Shown one piece after another: positions 6,820 through 15,600 of a DNA stretch of 50,942 nucleotides. The notes under the pieces are model-generated. The model had not been told where the DNA came from. It was given only the letters and a program-made list of their open reading frames with translations, and searched no databases. The position numbers were made by a program, and so were the translations under genes. Each line of letters opens with the position of its first letter. Within the stretch, counting starts at the first letter, position 1. Source of the stretch: JAAFKA01 sp043748455 (GTDB taxonomy: Bacteria; Bacteroidota; Bacteroidia; Cytophagales; Thermoflexibacteraceae). Where the stretch lies: the NCBI GenBank assembly GCA_043748455.1, contig JAYTNF010000007.1, positions 1-50,942 on the forward strand, in the 5' to 3' direction.

Positions 6820-8751
6820 ATGGGAGATTTCAGTGTCCGATTAGCTAAAAATCAAGAAGAACTCAATGATTTTACGAGATTCTTGCTCAAAGACGTACAA
6901 GCCCTTGACCGAATGTTAAGAGAAGGTTGGTTTGAAACTGACCCCATTCGCATTGGTGCAGAACAAGAAATGTGTTTGGTAGATTTACACGGAAAACCAT
7001 CTTCTACCAATCTTGCTGTACTCGAAAAACTTAATAACCCAAATTTTACTACCGAACTTGCACGTTTTAATGTTGAGGCAAACATGCCGCCTTTGGAATT
7101 TAAAGGCTCGTGTTTTTCTGACATGGAAAATAGTATTAATGGGTTTATGGATATTTTGCGAACCACATTAGGCGATATGCCAGATATTGATGTATTATTA
7201 ACGGGAATTTTGCCAACAATTCGCAAATTTGACATTAATATGGATAATCTTACGCCTGTGGTGCGTTATTTTTCTCTTATGGAGGCAATTAATAATTTGC
7301 GTGGTGACCGTTATGAATTGCGAATTGAAGGTGTTGATGAGTTAAATGTCATGTTAGATTCTCCATTGGTTGAGGCTTGTAATACAAGTTTTCAAGTTCA
7401 TTTACAGATAAAACCCGATGAATTTACTGCAAAATATAATGCTGCACAAGCCATTGCTGCACCTGTATTAGCATTGGGTACAAATTCGCCGATGCTTTTT
7501 GGAAAACGGTTGTGGAGTGAAACTCGAATTGCATTGTTCCGCCAATCTATTGATACCAGAGTTGCGACTGAACATTTGAGAGAACGTAGTCCTCGTGTAA
7601 TGTTTGGCAATAAATGGGTAAAAAATTCACTTATTGAGCTTTATAAAGAGGATATTATGCGTTTTCGTGTAATATTTATGACTGATATTGAGGAAGATGT
7701 AATGCAATGTGTGGAACAAGGTATTACACCAAAATTGCGTGCTTTAAATATTCACAATTCTACAGTTTATCGTTGGAACAGACCTTGTTATGGCATTAGC
7801 CCGAATGGAAAACCACATTTGCGTATTGAAAATAGGGTTTTGCCTGCTGGTCCAAGTGTGGTTGATGAGGTTTCAAATGCTGCTTTTTGGATTGGAATTA
7901 TGAATGGTTTTGAAGATGCTTACAAAGATGTAACAAAATTAATGGACTTTGATGATGCAAAATCTAACTTTTTGTTAGCTGCTCGTAATGGTTTGGGAGT
8001 TCGTTATAATTGGATGGGCAAAAAAATTAATGATGTAGAACTTATTGCAAAAGAATTATTGCCATTGGCACGTCATGGACTGAAAAAAGCAAATGTAAAT
8101 CCCGCAGATATTGACAAATATCTTGGAATTATTGAAGAACGTAACGAAACAGGTTACACTGGTTCGAGATGGATGCTTAATTCATACTCAAAATTAGTGA
8201 AAGAAACTTCAAAAGAAGAAGTGAGTATTGCTATTGCTTCGGCAACAATGAAATACCAAAAACAAAATTTACCTGTACATAAATGGGATTTGGCAAGCAT
8301 GGACGATATTGCAGAATACGAACCTTCAGCAATGCTTGTTGAGGAGTTTATGACAACAGACCTTTTTACGGTCAATAAAGACGATTTGCCTGATTTGAGT
8401 GCAGATATGATGGATTGGCAAAAAATTCGTTACATTCCTGTTGAAGATGTGAAAGGCAATTTGGTGGGTTTAATTTCATCACGTATGTTGCTAAGATATT
8501 TCTTGTTGCAACACCGAGAAGGTAATAAAGATAAAACTCGTATTGAAGATTTGATGATTAAAAATCCGACAACTATTGAGCCACAAGCAACAGTAAGTGA
8601 AGCATTGGATATTATGACAAAAAATCAAATTGGTTGTTTGCCTGTTGTGCATAAAGGAAACTTGGTGGGAATTATTACAGAATCAAATTTCTTAAATATC
8701 ACATCAAGACTAATTAAAAGATTGGTTGCTAAAAATGCTAAAAAAGTATAA
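6820..8751 (+). CDS. Glutamate-cysteine ligase-like (GCS2) protein fused to a CBS pair
   Basis: Residues 1 to about 480 form a GCS2-type glutamate-cysteine ligase domain: IGAEQEMCLVD near residue 45, the ELARFNVEANMPPLEFKG block, and a late HLRIENRVLPAGPSVVDEV region that resembles the carboxylate-amine ligase core. Residues from about 505 to 630 hold two CBS motifs (MTTDLFTVNKDD...IPVEDVKGNLVGLIS and MIKNPTTIEPQATVSEALDIM...GCLPVVHKGNLVGIITES). CBS pairs usually sense adenosine nucleotides, so ligation may be regulated by energy status. The product may be gamma-glutamylcysteine or another amide; the organism also has a bacilliredoxin, so the thiol pathway is not certain. The gene is monocistronic with two terminator-like hairpins after it. 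Confidence 0.85.
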   Translation: MGDFSVRLAKNQEELNDFTRFLLKDVQALDRMLREGWFETDPIRIGAEQEMCLVDLHGKPSSTNLAVLEKLNNPNFTTELARFNVEANMPPLEFKGSCFSDMENSINGFMDILRTTLGDMPDIDVLLTGILPTIRKFDINMDNLTPVVRYFSLMEAINNLRGDRYELRIEGVDELNVMLDSPLVEACNTSFQVHLQIKPDEFTAKYNAAQAIAAPVLALGTNSPMLFGKRLWSETRIALFRQSIDTRVATEHLRERSPRVMFGNKWVKNSLIELYKEDIMRFRVIFMTDIEEDVMQCVEQGITPKLRALNIHNSTVYRWNRPCYGISPNGKPHLRIENRVLPAGPSVVDEVSNAAFWIGIMNGFEDAYKDVTKLMDFDDAKSNFLLAARNGLGVRYNWMGKKINDVELIAKELLPLARHGLKKANVNPADIDKYLGIIEERNETGYTGSRWMLNSYSKLVKETSKEEVSIAIASATMKYQKQNLPVHKWDLASMDDIAEYEPSAMLVEEFMTTDLFTVNKDDLPDLSADMMDWQKIRYIPVEDVKGNLVGLISSRMLLRYFLLQHREGNKDKTRIEDLMIKNPTTIEPQATVSEALDIMTKNQIGCLPVVHKGNLVGIITESNFLNITSRLIKRLVAKNAKKV

Positions 8752-8759
8752 ATTTACTT

Positions 8760-8798
8760 AAACCCCTTTGGAAAGTTAAAAACTCCTCAAAGGGGTTT
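8760..8798 (+). terminator. Terminator-like hairpin after the GCS2-CBS gene
   Basis: AAACCCCTTTG (8760-8770) pairs perfectly with CAAAGGGGTTT (8788-8798), 9 bases after the stop codon. The T-run is short, but the stem is strong for this AT-rich genome. Confidence 0.6.
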
Positions 8799-8832
8799 AA
8801 TTGCAATTTATCTATCTTTATTTGATAAACAT

Positions 8833-8862
8833 AAAACCCACAAAGGCTATTTTGTGGGCTTT
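8833..8862. terminator. Second hairpin before the AAA ATPase gene
   Basis: CCCACAAA (8837-8844) and TTTGTGGG (8851-8858) form an 8-bp stem, with A-rich and T-rich flanks that extend the pairing. It could separate the housekeeping transcript from the defence-like block. Confidence 0.5.
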
Positions 8863-8972
8863 ACTAATTTATAAAAATTACGATATACTTTCAGCTATAC
8901 TAAATTTATTGAAAACAAAGAAATTGAAAAATATTTGTAAATTTACAGAATGAAAAATATTTTAAAATCTAT

Positions 8973-10025
8973 ATGATAACAAACCTAAAATTAGATAATT
9001 TTACTTGCTTTAATGGCTTAAATTTAGATTTTTGTCAAGGTATTAATGTGTTTATTGGCAAAAATGGCACGGGGAAAACACATATTCTAAAACTTTTATA
9101 TGCTATTTTAAAAGCTAATGAGATACAAACATTAACACAAACTACACAAAAAGACCAAGAAATTAATATTACTAATAAATTAAACGCATTTTTTAAACCT
9201 GAACAATTAGGTAGATTAGTGCAACGAACACAAGGACGGCAAAATACACAAATAAATTGCTCAACAGAACATAATCATATAGCTTTTAATTTTGCAACAA
9301 ATTCTAAATATGTTAGTATTAATTCGCAAGATAAACCTTTAATTTTCCCATCTTTATACATTCCGCCAAGAGAAGTATTGTCTTTTTTTGAAGGTTTTTC
9401 GGCACTGTACGAAAAACGTGAAATTTCTTTTGATGAAACTTACTATATTTTAGCAAAATCATTGGAATTGCCTCTGTTAAAAGGTCGTAGATACGGTGAA
9501 TTACAAGATTTAATAAAGCCATTAGAAGATGCTATTGATGGAAAAGTTTTGAAAGAAAATGGCAGATTTTATTTGAAAATGAAAAATGATAAAATGGAAA
9601 TAAATTTAGTGGCAGAGGGATTTCGAAAAATTGCAACGTTAATGTACTTGATAGCAAATGGTGAATTATCAAAAAATTCCATTTTATTTTGGGACGAGCC
9701 AGAAGCTAATCTAAATCCTAAACTAATTACAATGATTAGCAAGATTTTAAGACTTTTAGCTTCCAAAGGTGTGCAGGTTTTTGTGGCTACTCACGATTAT
9801 TTATTAACTCACCAGCTTTCTTTATACAAAGAATATTTGCCCAAAGGCGAAAAAATACCAGAAATGAAGTTTTTTTGCTTGCACAAAGATATAGAAATGA
9901 AAGTTGAAGTTGGCGAAACCTTAGCAGATATTGCTAATAATCCTATTCTTGACGAATACGCAGATTTTTATGATTTAGAAAAGACACAAACGTTGTACTC
10001 GAAAAACGCCATAAAGCAAAATTAA
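8973..10025 (+). CDS. AAA/ABC-type ATPase (RecF/SMC-like, putative defence ATPase)
   Basis: The 350-residue protein has the nucleotide-binding fold of the AAA15/AAA21 group. It starts MITNLKLDNFTCF, has Walker A GKNGTGKT at residues 29-36, Walker B with the following glutamate (SILFWDEPEANLNP, around residue 240) and an H-switch region VATHDYLLT. No TOPRIM, HNH or other nuclease domain is attached, so it is not an OLD nuclease. Such compact ATPases usually work with a partner in phage defence or DNA metabolism. The nearest candidates are the downstream methyltransferase and the MNT/HEPN pair, but the 147-base gap and separate repeat boundary make a common system uncertain. The block is very AT-rich, as expected for acquired DNA. 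Confidence 0.85.
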   Translation: MITNLKLDNFTCFNGLNLDFCQGINVFIGKNGTGKTHILKLLYAILKANEIQTLTQTTQKDQEINITNKLNAFFKPEQLGRLVQRTQGRQNTQINCSTEHNHIAFNFATNSKYVSINSQDKPLIFPSLYIPPREVLSFFEGFSALYEKREISFDETYYILAKSLELPLLKGRRYGELQDLIKPLEDAIDGKVLKENGRFYLKMKNDKMEINLVAEGFRKIATLMYLIANGELSKNSILFWDEPEANLNPKLITMISKILRLLASKGVQVFVATHDYLLTHQLSLYKEYLPKGEKIPEMKFFCLHKDIEMKVEVGETLADIANNPILDEYADFYDLEKTQTLYSKNAIKQN

Positions 10026-10172
10026 GCACAAGAAATGACAAATTGAAACATAAAATGAAATGGCTAACTACGAAAACTTTGTTTTGTAATGTCAATGAAA
10101 CATTAAATTATGAAGGTTTTTCGGTAAAATTATTAGCTAATCTATAGAAGGACACTACTTGCAACCAAACTT

Positions 10173-10193
10173 ATGCAAACCCAAGAATTTTTA
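10173..10193 (+). repeat. 21-bp direct repeat, left copy (shared with mfd start)
   Basis: The first 21 bases of the methyltransferase gene are identical to the first 21 bases of mfd at 12633-12653; both encode MQTQEFL. Bases on either side differ. The repeat brackets the methyltransferase-MNT-HEPN segment exactly. Confidence 0.85.
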
Positions 10194-11801
10194 TTCAATC
10201 CAATACAAGCTAAAAAAGCAAGCCTTAAAAATAAATTTGGTCAGTATTTCACACCCGAAATTATGGCTAGTTTTATGATTAATTTAGCAACTGTTGGTAA
10301 AAATTCAAAGATTTTAGAACCATCTTGTGGGGAAGGAATTTTTATTGAATTGTTACAAAAACAAGGTTTTCAAAATATTATTGCTTATAAAATTGATGAA
10401 AATTTAGCAATTCATTACCAAAATATTAACTATGAAAGTTTTATTTCCGCAAAAATTCACGAAAAATTTGATTTAATTATAGGAAATCCGCCTTATATTC
10501 GTTGGGCAAACTTGGAAAATGAACTCAAAGCAGAATTACAAAACAACCCACTTTGGAACAAATATTTTAACAGTCTTTGCGATTATCTCTATATTTTTAT
10601 TCTTAAATCTATTGAATTACTAAACGAAAAAGGGGAATTAATTTTTATTTGCCCTGAATATTGGCTGAATACAACACATTCAATAAGTTTGAGAAATTAT
10701 ATGGTTGAAAATGGTTATTTTGAAACTATTTATCATTTTAACGAAACTCCCATTTTTGATAAAGTTGCAACATCAACCATTATTTTTAAATATATAAAAG
10801 CTAAAAATTATAATAAAAACAATATAATTAGTGTAAAAAAATATTTTGCTAATAAAAAATTAACAAATGAAATCTTAGAAAACCTTAAAACTAATACAGA
10901 TTTTGAAGGTGCAGAATATATAAATTTACCACAATTTAGGAAAAATGAAAGATGGGTTTTTGCAAATCCTACAATAAAAAACGAATTGCAAATATTTGAA
11001 AATCAATGTAAAAAACCGAATACAAACCTTTTTGAAAACCAAATTAATTATTATACACTTGGCGAATTTTGCGATATTGGTAATGGTTTAGTTAGTGGTT
11101 TGGATAAAGCTTTTCAGTTAAGTGATATGGTATTAAATGAAGATGTTTTAACAGAAAAAGAACAAAAAAATATACTCAAAGTTGTGAAAGCAAAAGATTT
11201 ACAGCCATTTTATTACGAAAATATTACAAATTATTTGTACGTAAAAGATGGTTTAGATGAAAATGAATTTGCAACTAATTTTCCCTATTTTTATAAACAT
11301 TTACAAGAATATAAAACTGATTTAGAAAAAAGGTATCAATATAATCGTAAAATTCAATATTGGGAATGGTGTTTTTTAAGAAATTTCGCACTATTTAGCA
11401 GTCCAGAAAAACGAATTTTTGTGCCTTGCAAAGAACGGATTTCTCACAAGAATTATTTTCGTTTTGCCTTAGCAGCAGCACAAATTTATCCAACACAAGA
11501 TGTAACGGCTATTTTTTGCAAAGCTACAACAAAAGAAAGTATTGAATATATTTTAGCTTTTTTAAATCACCATAAAATTTTTAATTGGTTGAAAATCAAC
11601 GGCATAGTGAAAGGAAATATTGTAGAATTTTCAGAAAAGCCCTTAGCAAGTATTCCTTTTCGAGCTATTAATTGGCAAAAGAAACAAGAAATTTTGCTAC
11701 ATAACGAAATTACAGAATTTTGTCAAAAATATTTAGAAACAAAAGACAATGAAATTTTAGAGAAAATTAATACGTTATTTGACGAACTTTTTAAACTATA
11801 A
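10173..11801 (+). CDS. DNA adenine N6-methyltransferase (Eco57I/TaqI-like class)
   Basis: The 542-residue protein has the gamma-class adenine methyltransferase order. KFGQYFTPEIMASFM precedes SAM-binding motif I (ILEPSCGEGIF, about residues 47-57), and catalytic motif IV is NPPY at residues 105-108. The C-terminal half (from about 290) looks like a target-recognition domain of the TaqI/Eco57I group. It transfers a methyl group to the N6 of adenine in a specific DNA site. There is no nuclease motif in the chain and no restriction gene beside it, so it is either an orphan methylase or part of an unusual system. The N-terminal seven residues match those of Mfd because the two genes share their first 21 bases. 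Confidence 0.9.
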   Translation: MQTQEFLFNPIQAKKASLKNKFGQYFTPEIMASFMINLATVGKNSKILEPSCGEGIFIELLQKQGFQNIIAYKIDENLAIHYQNINYESFISAKIHEKFDLIIGNPPYIRWANLENELKAELQNNPLWNKYFNSLCDYLYIFILKSIELLNEKGELIFICPEYWLNTTHSISLRNYMVENGYFETIYHFNETPIFDKVATSTIIFKYIKAKNYNKNNIISVKKYFANKKLTNEILENLKTNTDFEGAEYINLPQFRKNERWVFANPTIKNELQIFENQCKKPNTNLFENQINYYTLGEFCDIGNGLVSGLDKAFQLSDMVLNEDVLTEKEQKNILKVVKAKDLQPFYYENITNYLYVKDGLDENEFATNFPYFYKHLQEYKTDLEKRYQYNRKIQYWEWCFLRNFALFSSPEKRIFVPCKERISHKNYFRFALAAAQIYPTQDVTAIFCKATTKESIEYILAFLNHHKIFNWLKINGIVKGNIVEFSEKPLASIPFRAINWQKKQEILLHNEITEFCQKYLETKDNEILEKINTLFDELFKL

Positions 11802-11906
11802 AAATAAATGGTATTGGTTGATTATGATATTTTGAAAAAATTTGTAATTCCTTTTGAAAAATATATAACATAATTAGAATAAAATTTAATTTAACAAAAC
11901 TACGCT

Positions 11907-12239
11907 ATGGATATGCAAAACACTCATAATTTCCAAAATAATGAATTGTTAGAACAAATAAAAAATACTGTTTTGAAAACAGATAACAAAGCAAAAATAA
12001 TTTTATTTGGTTCACAGGCAAGAAAAACTGCACACGAAAATTCAGATTGGGATTTTCTAATTTTAACTAACTTATTACTTAATAATACTTTAAAACAACA
12101 ATTACGTAATGAATTATTTGCTATTGAACTTGATTTTGAGGTTGTTATTAGTAATTTAATTTATTCAAAACAAGAGTGGAAACAAATAAAAGTAGCATCT
12201 TTGTACAAAAATATTGAAAAAGAAGGAATTATTTTATGA
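11907..12239 (+). CDS. MNT-type nucleotidyltransferase (MntA-like antitoxin)
   Basis: The 110-residue protein carries the minimal nucleotidyltransferase motif GS-x10-DxD (Gly35-Ser36, Asp47, Asp49) in FGSQARKTAHENSDWDF. A later strand, LDFEVVIS, would hold the third acidic residue, here probably Glu. MntA-type enzymes can inactivate a HEPN partner by adding AMP or nucleotides to a tyrosine. Its stop overlaps the start of the HEPN gene by four bases (ATGA), the usual layout of MNT/HEPN modules. The gene lies 105 bases after the methyltransferase on the same strand. Confidence 0.88.
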   Translation: MDMQNTHNFQNNELLEQIKNTVLKTDNKAKIILFGSQARKTAHENSDWDFLILTNLLLNNTLKQQLRNELFAIELDFEVVISNLIYSKQEWKQIKVASLYKNIEKEGIIL

Positions 12240-12622
12240 CTTATTCAAAAGCAGATTTAATAAAATATAGGCTTGACCGAGCAGATGAAACTTTGGAAGA
12301 AGCCAAGATATTGGCTCAAACAAAACACTGGAATACAGTTGCAAACCGACTTTATTATGCGTGTTACTATGTAATTTTGGCTTTTTTTGCCAAAGAAAAT
12401 ATGAACCCATCTACACACGCAGGTGTAAAAACCTTATTTAATCAGCAACTTGTAAAAACAAGTAGAGTTGCTATTACCATTGGGAGAACTTATAATGAAC
12501 TTTTTAACAAACGCCAAGAAGGAGATTATGCAGATTTTCAAAAATTTACAGAAGAGGACATATCACCATTAATTGAACAAACAGAAACTTTTATTGATGT
12601 AATAAAAAGGCTTCTAAATTAA
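12236..12622 (+). CDS. HEPN-domain protein (HepT-like partner of MNT)
   Basis: The 128-residue helical protein fits the HEPN family. It has the block VANRLYYACYYVILAFF in the first helices and HAGVKTLF and KRQEGDYADF later. In canonical HEPN toxins an Rx4-6H motif gives ribonuclease activity. I cannot find an Rx4-6H pattern anywhere in this chain, so it may be a non-catalytic substrate-binding HEPN or use another mechanism. It is translationally coupled to the upstream nucleotidyltransferase and ends 10 bases before the mfd start, which puts a mobile-type module immediately in front of a core repair gene. Confidence 0.85.
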   Translation: MTYSKADLIKYRLDRADETLEEAKILAQTKHWNTVANRLYYACYYVILAFFAKENMNPSTHAGVKTLFNQQLVKTSRVAITIGRTYNELFNKRQEGDYADFQKFTEEDISPLIEQTETFIDVIKRLLN

Positions 12623-12632
12623 AATCTACGCA

Positions 12633-12653
12633 ATGCAAACCCAAGAATTTTTA
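12633..12653 (+). repeat. 21-bp direct repeat, right copy (start of mfd)
   Basis: Identical to 10173-10193. The distance between the two starts is 2460 bases, a segment that holds the methyltransferase, nucleotidyltransferase and HEPN genes and nothing else. Confidence 0.85.
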
Positions 12654-15600
12654 CAAACTTATACAAAAGACGGTATCATACAAGTTATTGCAGATACGAT
12701 ACACAACGCACAAAACGAGGTGATACAACTCAAAGGACTTGTAGGAAGTCTTGATGCGGTATTGGCGGCGGCAGTTTTCAAACTCAAACCGCAATACCAC
12801 TGTTTTGTGTTGGCAGACAGAGAAGAGGCTGCGTATTTTCACAATGATTTGCAAAATTTGCTCGAAAAAGAAACCGAAGTGCTATTTTTTCCGACCTCTT
12901 ACAAAAGACCTTACCAATATGAAGAAGTTGAAAATGCGAATGTTTTGCAACGTGCCGAAGTTCTCAATCGAATTAGTCAGGCAAAAGAAAATAACAGGGT
13001 TGAGTTGATTGTTACATATCCCGAAGCCTTAACCGAAAAAGTGATTAACCAACGTGCTTTGTTGCAAAATACTTTTTCTGCAAAAGTTGGCGATAAAGTT
13101 GATGTAAGTTTTATTGAAGAATTGCTACATTCTTACGAATTTGAAAAAACAGATTTTGTCTATGAAGCAGGGCAATTTGCGGTGCGTGGTGGTATTCTTG
13201 ATGTTTTTTCTTATGCCAATGAATTGCCTTACAGAATAGAATTATTTGGAGATGAAATTGATAGCATCAGAACTTTTAATCCAATGTCGCAACTTTCTGT
13301 AAATTCTATCAATTCATTAGCTATTATTCCAAATATTCAAACAAAATTATTGCAAGAAGTTAGAGATAGTTTTTTGCGGTTTATTCCAAAAACTACAAAA
13401 TTATGGTTTAAAGATTTTTTCACAACCTTAGAAGTCTTAGAAAAAAATTATGACAAAGCCCTAAAAAACTTTGAAACCCTTGTAAGTGGTGATATTCAAC
13501 TCATTAGACACCCTGAAACACTGTTTGAAACGGCTGTAAGTTTTGAGGAAATTAGTAAAAATTTTACGATTATTGAGTTTGGGAAAAGGTTGTGTTATAA
13601 TCAAAAAAATATAAAAGAAAGAGCCCCCCAACCCCCTAATGGGGGAGTAGTTCCCCTAAATATCGAAGGAGGAACTGACGTTATTTCGTCAAAAACTCCC
13701 CCTGTAGGGGGTTGGGGGGCTGGGCTTGCCACCTTCGAAATCGAAGCTAAACCTCAACAGTCTTTTAACAAAGATTTTAATTTAATTGCCAAACATTTAG
13801 CCGAAAATCAAGCAAAACATTTGCAAAATATCATTGCAGGAGATGTTCCAAAACAATTAGAAAGACTAAAAACAATATTTGAGGAAATAGATAAAAAAGT
13901 AAAATTTAAGAGTTTGGGCATTGCTTTTCGTGAGGGATTTATTGATGTGCAACGCCAAATCGTGTGTTATACAGACCACCAACTTTTTGAAAGATACCAC
14001 CGTTATCGAGGACAAGAAAAATATTCAAAGTCTAAGGCATTGACATTGAAGGAGTTACAAAGTTTGCAAATTGGTGATTATGTTACACACGTGGAATATG
14101 GCGTGGGCAGATTTGCAGGACTTGATAAAGTAGAAAATAACGGAAAAATACAAGAAGCTATACGTTTGGTGTATCGTGATGATGACGTTTTGTATGTGAG
14201 TATTCACGCCTTGCACAAAATTGCGAAGTTTACGGGCAAAGACGGAACTATGCCAAGTTTAAGCAAAATTGGCTCGCCAGAATGGGAAAATAAGAAAAAA
14301 TCGGTTAAGAAAAAGGTTAAAGATATTGCAGAGGAACTCATAAAATTATACGCAAAACGCAAAGCTGCACCAGGGTTTAAGTTTTCGGAGGATAATTATT
14401 TGCAAATTGAACTCGAATCTTCGTTTATTTATGAGGACACTCCCGACCAAGCAAAAGCAACCGCAGACGTAAAACTTGATATGGAAAAGCCTTATCCAAT
14501 GGACAGGTTAGTATGTGGAGATGTGGGTTTTGGGAAAACGGAGGTTGCCATTCGGGCTGCATTTAAGGCAGTTTGCGACAGTAAACAAGTGGCTATTTTA
14601 GTGCCTACCACAATTTTAGCAGCACAACATTACAGAACTTTCAAAAGTCGTTTAGAAAATTTGCCTTGTAAAGTAGATTTTATTAACCGTTTTAAATCCA
14701 CAAAAGAAGTTACACAAACTTTAAAAGATGTGGCAGAAGGCAAAGTTGATATTCTTATAGGTACGCATAGGCTTGTAAGTAAAGATGTTAAATTTAAAGA
14801 TTTGGGTTTGCTAATTATAGATGAAGAACAAAAATTTGGGGTTTCTACGAAGGAAAAATTGAAAGAATTTAAGGTAAATGTCGACACTTTGACCTTGACA
14901 GCCACACCAATTCCTCGAACTTTGCACTTTTCTTTAATGGGTGCGAGGGACTTGTCTGTGATTTCGACACCGCCACCAAACCGCCAACCCGTAACAACAG
15001 AAATTCACCCTTTTAACGAAATTGTGATACGTGATGCCATAAGTTATGAGATAGAAAGAGGTGGGCAAATTTTCTTTGTTCACAACAGAATTGGCGATAT
15101 TGAGCAAATTGCGGGCATTATTCTGCGTCTTGTGCCTGATGCAAAGGTTTGTTATGCACACGGGCAAATGGAAGGCGACAAGTTGGAAAAAATTATGATG
15201 AAGTTTATTGAGGGCGAATTTGATGTAATGGTTTCGACAAATATCATCGAATCGGGGCTTGATATTCCAAATGCAAACACAATTATTATCAACAATGCAC
15301 ACAATTTTGGGGTGTCAGATTTGCACCAAATGCGAGGTCGTGTAGGCAGGTCAAACCGCAAGGCTTTTTGCTTTTTGCTTACGCCAAGTTTTCAAGGTTT
15401 GTCGGCAGATGCACGTAAGAAATTGAGTGCATTAGAAGAATTTTCAGATTTGGGAGATGGAATTAAAATTGCGATGCGTGATTTGGATATTCGAGGTGCA
15501 GGAAATTTATTAGGTGGAGAACAATCGGGTTTTATATCGGATTTGGGTTTTGAAATGTATCACCAAGTTTTAGACGAGGCAGTGAAAGAATTGAAAGAAA

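Noticed and set aside
10055..10147. 30-codon frame (MKWLTTKTLFCNV...) between the ATPase and methyltransferase genes
   Set aside because: Too short, no recognisable feature and no promoter; it could be a remnant but cannot be supported as a gene.
10173..11801. Complete restriction-modification enzyme of type IIG
   Set aside because: The chain begins directly with the methyltransferase domain and shows no nuclease motif; no separate nuclease gene lies beside it.
11907..12653. Integrative element with integrase and attachment sites
   Set aside because: No integrase or recombinase gene is present in the window; only the 21-bp direct repeat supports insertion.
14934..15302. 122-codon frame antisense to mfd
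   Set aside because: Cysteine- and histidine-rich shadow translation of the conserved translocase region.
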